Source: Pseudomonadota bacterium
GTDB lineage: Bacteria > Pseudomonadota > Gammaproteobacteria > CAMYNG01
Length of the DNA: 7,078 bases
NCBI GenBank assembly: GCA_020347585.1
Contig: CP070733.1
Span: 2,438,815 to 2,445,892 of the forward strand
Reading direction: 5' to 3'
The notes under the pieces are model-generated. The model saw nothing but the letters and a program-made list of their open reading frames with translations, did no database searches and was not told where the DNA came from. Position numbers and translations under genes: made by a program. This document shows positions 1 through 4,983 of this stretch, in pieces (the stretch's first letter is position 1; each line of letters begins with the position of its first letter).

Positions 1-1
1 A

Positions 2-77
2 TGGCGCTCCCAGGGGGTTTCGAACCCCCGTTACCGGCGTGAGAGGCCGGCGTCCTAGGCCACTAGACGATGGGAGC
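2..77 (-). tRNA. tRNA-Glu, anticodon CTC
   Basis: The reverse complement folds into a complete 76-nt tRNA that ends in an encoded CCA (2-4). The acceptor arm pairs GCTCCCA with TGGGAGC, with G as discriminator base. The anticodon arm is CCGGC, loop CTCTCAC, GCCGG, which puts the anticodon CTC at 41-43 and reads GAG (Glu). The T arm is GGGGG/CCCCC around TTCGAAC. The D arm with CGTCTAGTGGCCTAGGAC closely resembles E. coli tRNA-Glu, which carries TTC instead. No second tRNA or rRNA is visible beside it. It is transcribed divergently from pcnB. Whether a TTC isoacceptor exists elsewhere cannot be seen here. Confidence 0.97.
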
Positions 78-137
78 GGGTGACTTGCACAGGCACCCTT
101 GCGGGGCCCGGGTATCGCGAAACGGCGTCGCGAAAAG

Positions 138-146
138 TGGTAGTAT
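138..146 (+). promoter_or_regulatory. Candidate extended -10 promoter for pcnB operon
   Basis: TGG followed by TAGTAT (138-146) fits the extended -10 form (TGn plus a hexamer with four of six consensus bases). No recognisable -35 lies 16-18 bases upstream, which extended -10 promoters can tolerate. It would start RNA near 153 and leave a leader of roughly 45 nt before the TTG at 198. It overlaps the minus-strand -10 for tRNA-Glu almost exactly. Support is motif and position only. Confidence 0.25.
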
Positions 147-169
147 ACAGTCACTTACCCGGCACACAA
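142..169 (-). promoter_or_regulatory. Candidate sigma70 promoter for tRNA-Glu
   Basis: On the minus strand a -10-like TATACT (142-147, five of six consensus bases) sits 16 bases downstream of a weak -35-like TTGTGT (164-169). The predicted start near 135 would give a precursor leader of about 58 nt before the mature tRNA 5' end at 77, a normal length for RNase P processing. The bases after the -10 are G+C-rich, as in many stringently controlled tRNA promoters. This is inference from motif and position only; the -35 match is poor. Confidence 0.35.
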
Positions 170-197
170 AACGGTTTTCACGCACACCGGCAAACCT

Positions 198-1517
198 TTG
201 GAAGACCTCGAGTCCATCCCGTCGACGGCGACGCACGTCGCGCGCTCCGACCACAACATCTCGCGCGGCGACATCAGCGACAATGCGCTGAAGGTGCTCT
301 ATCGCCTCAAGAAGGCCGGATACGCCGCCTACCTGGTGGGCGGTGGTGTACGCGATCTGCTGCTGGGAGGCCACCCCAAGGATTTCGATGTGGCCACCGA
401 TGCCACCCCCGAAGAGGTCAAGAAGCTGTTTCGCAACTGTCGCCTGATTGGACGGCGTTTTCGCCTGGCGCATGTTTATTTCGGCGATGAGACCATTGAG
501 GTGGCGACCTTTCGCGCCCATCACGCACAGGCCGAGGACGAGGGGCACGGCGTGGTCGAGGACGGCATGCTGGTGCGCGACAACGTCTATGGCAGCGTCG
601 AAGACGACGCGTGGCGCCGCGATTTCACGGTCAACGCGCTTTACTACAACATCCGCGATTTTTCCGTGGTGGATTTTACCGGGGGCATGCCGGACCTCAA
701 GCAGCGTGTGTTGCGCATGATCGGCGATCCTGAGGTGCGCCTGCAGGAGGACCCGGTGCGCATGTTACGCGCGGTGCGCCTGGCTGCGAAGCTCGCGTTT
801 GAAATTGCGCCCGACACGGAACAGCAGATCACCGCACAGGCCGAGCGTCTGGGCGCGGTGCCACCGGCGCGCCTGTTTGACGAGGTCCTCAAGATGTTTC
901 ACGGGGGGCACGCGCTAGCTACGCTGCATGCGCTGCGCAAGTACGGACTGTTTACCTGGCTGTTCCCGGCAACCGAGGCGTGTTTGGCAAGCGACGATGG
1001 ATTCACGCTGCCGTTCGTGGAACGCGCCCTGCAAAACACCGACCAGCGCATCGCCCAGGAAAAATCAGTGACCCCGGCGTTCCTGTTTGCGGCGCTGCTC
1101 TGGACGCCGGTGGCGCGTCACGCGCAGCGCCTGCAGGCGGGCGGTATGGCCGAGATGCAGTCGCTGCAGGTTGCCGGTGACGACGTGATCAGCCAGCAGC
1201 TCGCTACCATTACCATCCCGCGGCGCTTTCAGACGCCCATGCGCGAGATCTGGGCCGGACAGGCCCGCCTTACCAACCGCCGCGGCAAGCGCCCGATGCG
1301 CCTCGTCGAGACACCGCGCTTTCGTGCAGCCTACGATTTTCTGTTACTGCGCTATGAGGCCGGCGAAGAGGAGTTGGGCGAGCTGTGCGGCTGGTGGACA
1401 GCGTTTCAGGATCAGGACAATGAGGGGCGTCGGCGCATGTGCGATTCCCTGCACAAGGACAAGCCGCGCCGCCGCCGCGGACGCCGCCGGCGCAAGACGG
1501 CGACCCCCGAGGCGTGA
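198..1517 (+). CDS. pcnB: Poly(A) polymerase I
   Basis: This enzyme adds 3' poly(A) tails to RNA, which speeds degradation by exonucleases. The 439-residue product aligns along most of its length with E. coli PcnB. Residues 48-53 (GGGVRD) and the metal-binding DFD at 62-64 form the class II nucleotidyltransferase core, with E101 in IEVATFR a likely third carboxylate. GRRFRLAHV (85-93) is typical of poly(A) polymerases rather than CCA-adding enzymes. RRDFTVNALYY (140-150) and EDPVRMLRAVR (184-194) follow. The Arg-rich tail (423-433) resembles the basic RNA-binding tail of E. coli PcnB. The start is uncertain: the frame is open from 144, but contains no ATG or GTG before the conserved region, so TTG at 198 is the only usual start. 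It has no clear ribosome-binding site, and the N-terminus is about 20 residues shorter than in E. coli. First gene of the operon; its TGA overlaps the folK ATG by one base. Confidence 0.95.
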   Translation: MEDLESIPSTATHVARSDHNISRGDISDNALKVLYRLKKAGYAAYLVGGGVRDLLLGGHPKDFDVATDATPEEVKKLFRNCRLIGRRFRLAHVYFGDETIEVATFRAHHAQAEDEGHGVVEDGMLVRDNVYGSVEDDAWRRDFTVNALYYNIRDFSVVDFTGGMPDLKQRVLRMIGDPEVRLQEDPVRMLRAVRLAAKLAFEIAPDTEQQITAQAERLGAVPPARLFDEVLKMFHGGHALATLHALRKYGLFTWLFPATEACLASDDGFTLPFVERALQNTDQRIAQEKSVTPAFLFAALLWTPVARHAQRLQAGGMAEMQSLQVAGDDVISQQLATITIPRRFQTPMREIWAGQARLTNRRGKRPMRLVETPRFRAAYDFLLLRYEAGEEELGELCGWWTAFQDQDNEGRRRMCDSLHKDKPRRRRGRRRRKTATPEA

Positions 1518-2032
1518 TGTCCGGGCGGCGCCCGACCGACCACTCTAAATACGCCTGGATCGGGCTGGGCAGCAACTTGCAAGACCCGGTAAACCAGGTG
1601 CGCACGGCGCTTGTCGAACTCGACGCCATCCCCGATACACACCTCGTGCGGCACTCGCGGCTGTATCGCAGTGCCCCGATGGGACCGGCGGACCAGCCGG
1701 ACTACATCAACGCGGTGGCGATGCTTGAAACAACGCTTTCGCCGCGCGGGTTGCTGGACGAGTTGCGGGCTATCGAATCGCGCCACGGGCGGGTGCGTGG
1801 CGGGCCGCGTTGGGGACCGCGCACCCTGGACCTGGATCTGTTGTTGTTCGGCGAGCGCCGCATTGCGCAGGCAGACCTTACCGTGCCGCATCCGGGTCTA
1901 CATGTGCGCGCCTTCGTCCTGTATCCTTTAGTTGAAATTGCGCCGGACCTGACGATACCGGGACATGGGCGCGTGCGGGACCTCGCCGACCGCTGTGATG
2001 GCGAGGGAGTGGAGCCCCTGGACATTTCATGA
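1517..2032 (+). CDS. folK: 2-amino-4-hydroxy-6-hydroxymethyldihydropteridine pyrophosphokinase (HPPK)
   Basis: It transfers pyrophosphate from ATP to 6-hydroxymethyl-7,8-dihydropterin, the step before dihydropteroate synthase in folate synthesis; cytosolic. The 171-residue product has the N-terminal GLGSN (16-20), YRSAP (50-54), and the HPPK signature RWGPRTLDLDLL (98-109), whose aspartates D105 and D107 bind magnesium. The C-terminal VPHPGLHVRAFVLYPL (123-138) is also typical. Length is slightly above the usual ~160 because of about ten extra N-terminal residues. The frame is open further upstream to 1439, but ATG 1517 is preferred because it forms a TGATG overlap with the pcnB stop and has GAGG at 1509-1512, four bases upstream. 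GTG at 1514 is a less likely alternative. Translation is probably coupled to pcnB. Confidence 0.96.
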   Translation: MSGRRPTDHSKYAWIGLGSNLQDPVNQVRTALVELDAIPDTHLVRHSRLYRSAPMGPADQPDYINAVAMLETTLSPRGLLDELRAIESRHGRVRGGPRWGPRTLDLDLLLFGERRIAQADLTVPHPGLHVRAFVLYPLVEIAPDLTIPGHGRVRDLADRCDGEGVEPLDIS

Positions 2033-2679
2033 GTTTGGATCAGCCGGGTTTTATCGTTGTCGAAGGTCCGGTCGGTGTTGGCAAAACCACCCTGGCCAGG
2101 CGTCTGGCCGACAGTTTCGGATCGGATCTGCTGTTGGAAGGCGCCCACGAGAACCCGTTTCTGGAGCGCTTTTACCGGGAGCCGCGCAACGCCGCGCTAC
2201 AGACACAGCTGTTCTTTCTGTTTCAGCGTGCCCGCCAGCTTCAGGACCTGCGCCAAGCCGACATGTTTGCACCCGTGCGGGTGGCAGATTTCATCATGGA
2301 AAAGGATCGCCTGTTTGCCCGGCTCACCCTGGATGACGACGAATTCAGACTCTACGAACAGGTGTACGCCCATCTAACGGTCGATGCGCCGCAGCCGGAC
2401 CTGGTAGTGTATCTGCAGGCGCCGGTAGAGGTATTGCTGCGCCGCATCGGCAAGCGCGGGCGCGACTACGAGCGCCACATAGAGGCCGAGTATCTGCACC
2501 GCCTGGTGGAAAGCTACATGCGATTCTTCCATGATTACACTGCAGCGCCGCTGTTAATCGTCAATGCGGCGGAGATCGACTTCGCTACCAATGAGGCGGA
2601 CTACGAGCAGCTGCTGAAAGAAGTGCGCAAGGTGCGCAGCGGCCGGCACTACTTCAACCCCACGCCACTTGCCATATGA
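2029..2679 (+). CDS. Deoxynucleoside kinase, dCK/dGK family
   Basis: It probably phosphorylates a deoxynucleoside (deoxyadenosine, deoxyguanosine or deoxycytidine) to its 5'-monophosphate in nucleotide salvage. The 216-residue product has a P-loop GPVGVGKTT at 13-21, the substrate-site segment ENPFLERFY (41-49), a DRLF at 93-96 in the place of the family's DR(S/Y) catalytic region, the beta strand PDLVVYLQAP (123-132), and an Arg-rich LID RRIGKRGRDYER (138-149) that would close over ATP phosphates. This order and the length match the bacterial deoxynucleoside kinase family rather than thymidylate kinase. Which base is preferred cannot be read from the sequence. Its ATG overlaps the folK TGA by four bases (ATGA), and its own TGA overlaps panB the same way, so it is a true member of the operon. 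A GGAG at 2011-2014 is rather far from the start (14 bases), so coupling to folK is the likelier route of initiation. Confidence 0.9.
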   Translation: MSLDQPGFIVVEGPVGVGKTTLARRLADSFGSDLLLEGAHENPFLERFYREPRNAALQTQLFFLFQRARQLQDLRQADMFAPVRVADFIMEKDRLFARLTLDDDEFRLYEQVYAHLTVDAPQPDLVVYLQAPVEVLLRRIGKRGRDYERHIEAEYLHRLVESYMRFFHDYTAAPLLIVNAAEIDFATNEADYEQLLKEVRKVRSGRHYFNPTPLAI

Positions 2680-3488
2680 GCAAAGCCAACAACCCGGTAA
2701 CCATCCAGACCCTGCGCAAGATGAAGCAGGCAGGGGAGCGTTTCGCGGTGCTGACCGCATACGATGCCGGTTTTGCCGCGCTCATCGAGGAGGCCGGCGT
2801 TGAGGTGCTGCTGGTGGGCGACTCGCTGGGCATGGTGATCCAGGGTCAGCAGACGACCGTACCGGTGAGCGTCGACAATATGGTGTACCACACCCGCTGC
2901 GTGAGCCGCGGTGCGCAGCGTGCCCTGGTCATGGCCGACATGCCGTTCATGAGCTTTCCGGTCCCGGAGCGTGCGCTCGACAACGCGGCGCGCCTGATGC
3001 AGGAGGGCGGCGCCCACATGGTCAAGCTGGAGGGCGGTGGCCATGTGCTGGAAGTGATCTACCACCTGGCGCGCCAGGGTATCCCGATATGTGGCCACCT
3101 GGGGCTGCAACCGCAGTCGGTGCACAAGCTGGGCGGCTATCGCGTGCAGGGGCGTGATCCGGACGCCGCCGAGGCGATGCTGGCCGATGCCATTGCCATG
3201 CAGGAGGCGGGTGCCGACATCGTGCTCATGGAGTGCGTTCCCGCCGAACTTGCCGCCCGCATCACCGAGCGTCTGAGCGTGCCTACCATCGGTATTGGCG
3301 CGGGCGCGCAGTGCGACGGGCAGGTGCTGGTGTTATACGACATGCTGGGCATCACGCCGGGGCAGCGGCCGCGTTTCGCGCGCGATTTCATGGCCGATGC
3401 GGGCGGGGATATTCGCGCTGCGGTGCGGGCGTATGTCGAGGCGGTAAAATCCGGGGCGTTTCCCGACGCCGAACACACGCTTGCCTGA
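2676..3488 (+). CDS. panB: 3-methyl-2-oxobutanoate hydroxymethyltransferase (ketopantoate synthase)
   Basis: First committed step of pantothenate synthesis: it transfers a hydroxymethyl group from 5,10-methylene-tetrahydrofolate to alpha-ketoisovalerate, giving ketopantoate. The 270 residues form one TIM-barrel domain, close to the ~264 of E. coli PanB. Visible conserved elements are LTAYDAGFA (26-34), LLVGDSLGM (45-53) with magnesium ligand D49, VMADMPF (85-91) with D88, MVKLEGG (115-121) with K117 and E119, GHLGLQPQSV (140-149), VLMECVP (183-189) with likely catalytic base E186, and PTIGIGAG. All expected active-site residues are present. The start ATG at 2676 overlaps the kinase stop (ATGA). 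No Shine-Dalgarno is visible upstream, so translation probably depends on ribosomes terminating at the kinase gene. Panthothenate partners panC and panD follow on the same strand. Confidence 0.98.
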   Translation: MSKANNPVTIQTLRKMKQAGERFAVLTAYDAGFAALIEEAGVEVLLVGDSLGMVIQGQQTTVPVSVDNMVYHTRCVSRGAQRALVMADMPFMSFPVPERALDNAARLMQEGGAHMVKLEGGGHVLEVIYHLARQGIPICGHLGLQPQSVHKLGGYRVQGRDPDAAEAMLADAIAMQEAGADIVLMECVPAELAARITERLSVPTIGIGAGAQCDGQVLVLYDMLGITPGQRPRFARDFMADAGGDIRAAVRAYVEAVKSGAFPDAEHTLA

Positions 3489-3551
3489 ACTGCCTGGCCA
3501 CCGGGCTGCATCGACTGCCGCCCCTCACGCAACCGAATTGCTGTCTCCCGC

Positions 3552-4400
3552 ATGAAGATTCTCCGTATACCGAGTGAGATGCGCGCGCAGGTGCAGGCGT
3601 GGCAGGCGGCACAGTTACGCATCGGCTTCGTGCCGACCATGGGCAATCTCCACGAAGGGCATCTGGCGCTGGTTCGCCGGGCCCGGGAGTTGAGCGATCG
3701 CGTCGTGGCCAGCGTGTTCGTAAACCCGCTTCAATTCAATCGGGAAGACGATTTGGTGGAATATCCGCGCACGATCGAGAGTGATATCGACAAATTGGCG
3801 GCAGAAGACGTCGATGCCGTGTTTGCGCCGGACGAGGCGGAGATGTACCCGCGCGGGCGTGAGGCCGAGCCACGCTTGGTGATACCGCAGCTGGATGCGT
3901 TGATGGGTGAGCTGGAGGGGGCATCCCGGCCGGGTCACTTCGCAGGCGTGCTGACTGTGGTAGCGAAACTCTTCGATATTGTGCAGCCAAATGTCACGAT
4001 CTTCGGTGAAAAAGACTTCCAGCAGCTGCTTTTGATTCGTCGCATGGTGGAAATCAAGGGCCTGCCCGTGCAGATTGTTGCGGAGCCCACAGTGCGCGAG
4101 GCCGATGGGCTCGCCATGAGTTCACGCAACGGCTACCTAAGCGTGGACGAGCGCGCGACAGCGCCGGCACTATTCCGCAGTCTCAGTTGCATAAGGGAGG
4201 GTCTGAGGGCCGGAAAGAGCTTTAGCACACTGCAGGCGCAGGCCGATACCGAACTTCGCCAGGCAGGATTTGTCCCTGAATACATAGAGTTACGGCGGGC
4301 GGCGGACCTTACGCAGGTGACCGGCCCGGAAGAGGATCGGGTCATTCTCGCCGCGGCATGGCTGGGCAGAGCCCGGCTCATCGACAACCTGCGCGTCTAG
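3552..4400 (+). CDS. panC: Pantothenate synthetase (pantoate--beta-alanine ligase)
   Basis: It joins pantoate and beta-alanine using ATP through a pantoyl-adenylate intermediate, making pantothenate; cytosolic, usually dimeric. The 282-residue product matches the family length (~283 in E. coli). In order: FVPTMGNLHEGH (26-37) with the HxxH nucleotide-binding histidines H34 and H37, SVFVNPLQF (54-62), GHFAGV (128-133), IFGEKDFQQL (150-159), and READGLAMSSRN (182-193), the KMSKS-like ATP loop. The C-terminal dimer-associated domain ends in ARLIDNLRV, typical of the family. It starts 63 bases after panB, the first real gap in the operon. ATG 3552 sits at the expected N-terminus, but the bases before it (pyrimidine-rich CTGTCTCCCGC) show no Shine-Dalgarno sequence. 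Confidence 0.98.
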   Translation: MKILRIPSEMRAQVQAWQAAQLRIGFVPTMGNLHEGHLALVRRARELSDRVVASVFVNPLQFNREDDLVEYPRTIESDIDKLAAEDVDAVFAPDEAEMYPRGREAEPRLVIPQLDALMGELEGASRPGHFAGVLTVVAKLFDIVQPNVTIFGEKDFQQLLLIRRMVEIKGLPVQIVAEPTVREADGLAMSSRNGYLSVDERATAPALFRSLSCIREGLRAGKSFSTLQAQADTELRQAGFVPEYIELRRAADLTQVTGPEEDRVILAAAWLGRARLIDNLRV

Positions 4401-4452
4401 GCGGGCGCGCATTTGCCAATCGCCGTGCGAGTCGCTAAATTTGCGCCTGCAT

Positions 4453-4481
4453 CGCGGCGGAATCATCCCGCGGTATATAAT
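4453..4481 (+). promoter_or_regulatory. Candidate promoter for panD (perfect TATAAT)
   Basis: A perfect -10 hexamer TATAAT lies at 4476-4481 inside an AT-rich patch (4474-4481) in an otherwise GC-rich 118-base gap, about 30 bases downstream of where a regulator or sigma contact could sit. RNA would start near 4488, giving a ~31-nt leader before panD. No -35 consensus lies 16-18 bases upstream. That place is instead occupied by a short inverted repeat, CGCGG (4453-4457) and CCGCG (4468-4472), which could be an operator or chance in GC-rich DNA. Separate or extra transcription of panD is inferred. Confidence 0.45.
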
Positions 4482-4518
4482 CGCCTCTTGTCGACTCGAG
4501 TGCAGGGTAACCAGACAG

Positions 4519-4899
4519 ATGCTGTTTCACATGCTTAAGGCCAAGCTCCACCGGGCCCGGGTGACGCACTCGGAGCTCGAGTACGAGGGCTCCTGCGCCA
4601 TCGACGGTCGCCTGCTCGAGGCCAGCGGCATTCGCGAATACGAACAGATCGAGATCTACAACGTCACCAACGGCGAGCGTTTCACCACCTACGCCATCCG
4701 CGCCGAAGATGGTTCAGGCGTGGTGTCGGTGAACGGTGCTGCAGCGCACAAGGCCGCGCCTGGGGACGTCGTTATCATCTGCGCCTACGTCGGACTCAAT
4801 CACCAGGAACTGGCCAGCTACAAACCGACCCTGGTTTACGTTGACCAGCACAACCGCATTACCCACACCCGCAACACCATCCCGGTCCAGGTAGCCTAG
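4519..4899 (+). CDS. panD: Aspartate 1-decarboxylase proenzyme
   Basis: It decarboxylates L-aspartate to beta-alanine, the second substrate of PanC. The product is made as an inactive pi-chain that cleaves itself at G24-S25, within YEGSCAI (22-28), to create the N-terminal pyruvoyl cofactor. Family residues K9, H11, R54 (in NGERFTTY), T57 and Y58 are all present and at E. coli numbering, and the product is 126 residues, the same as E. coli PanD. It ends in the characteristic IPVQVA. The frame is open upstream to 4441, but ATG 4519 is chosen because it aligns with the E. coli start (MLFHMLKAKLH against MIRTMLQGKLH) and has AGGG at 4504-4507, with an 11-base spacing. ATG at 4531 is less likely. 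Whether cleavage needs a PanZ/PanM maturation partner, as in enterics, cannot be told; none is encoded here. Confidence 0.98.
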   Translation: MLFHMLKAKLHRARVTHSELEYEGSCAIDGRLLEASGIREYEQIEIYNVTNGERFTTYAIRAEDGSGVVSVNGAAAHKAAPGDVVIICAYVGLNHQELASYKPTLVYVDQHNRITHTRNTIPVQVA

Positions 4900-4923
4900 A
4901 GCGGGCACAGGGAAGGTAAAAGC

Positions 4924-4945
4924 AAAAGGGGCGTTAGCCCCTTTT
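4924..4945. terminator. Bidirectional intrinsic terminator between panD and ppc
   Basis: AAAAGGGGC (4924-4932) and GCCCCTTTT (4937-4945) form a perfect 9-bp stem around the loop GTTA. Read left to right the GC stem ends in a run of five T (4942-4946); on the other strand the complementary A run gives four T. It lies 24 bases after the panD stop and 38 bases beyond the ppc stop, so it suits both convergent genes. No other terminator-like hairpin was noticed in the window. Confidence 0.88.
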
Positions 4946-4983
4946 TACATTCCCTTGAACCTGCCCTTCTATCTTGTGTGCGC

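Noticed and set aside
63..548. 161-residue minus-strand reading frame over the tRNA-Glu flank and pcnB 5' region
   Set aside because: It overlaps the tRNA 5' region and is antisense to the strongly conserved pcnB core; its product has no recognisable family features and fits GC-rich antisense openness.
1439..1516. 26-residue upstream extension of folK
   Set aside because: It would overlap the basic tail of pcnB, has no HPPK homology, and the ATG at 1517 has both a GAGG and the TGATG junction.
198..1517. CCA-adding enzyme instead of poly(A) polymerase
   Set aside because: The GRRFRLAHV segment, the Arg-rich C-terminal tail and the neighbouring folK all favour PcnB; alignment with E. coli PcnB extends through the C-terminal half.
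1412..1891. 159-residue minus-strand frame opposite the pcnB/folK junction
   Set aside because: Arg- and His-rich low-complexity product, antisense to two well-identified genes.
2649..3125. 158-residue minus-strand frame opposite panB
   Set aside because: Fully antisense to panB and without recognisable motifs; a codon-bias shadow.
4441..4518. 26-residue upstream extension of panD
   Set aside because: It would cover the TATAAT element, and PanD starting at 4519 has exactly the E. coli length and register of the G24-S25 cleavage site.
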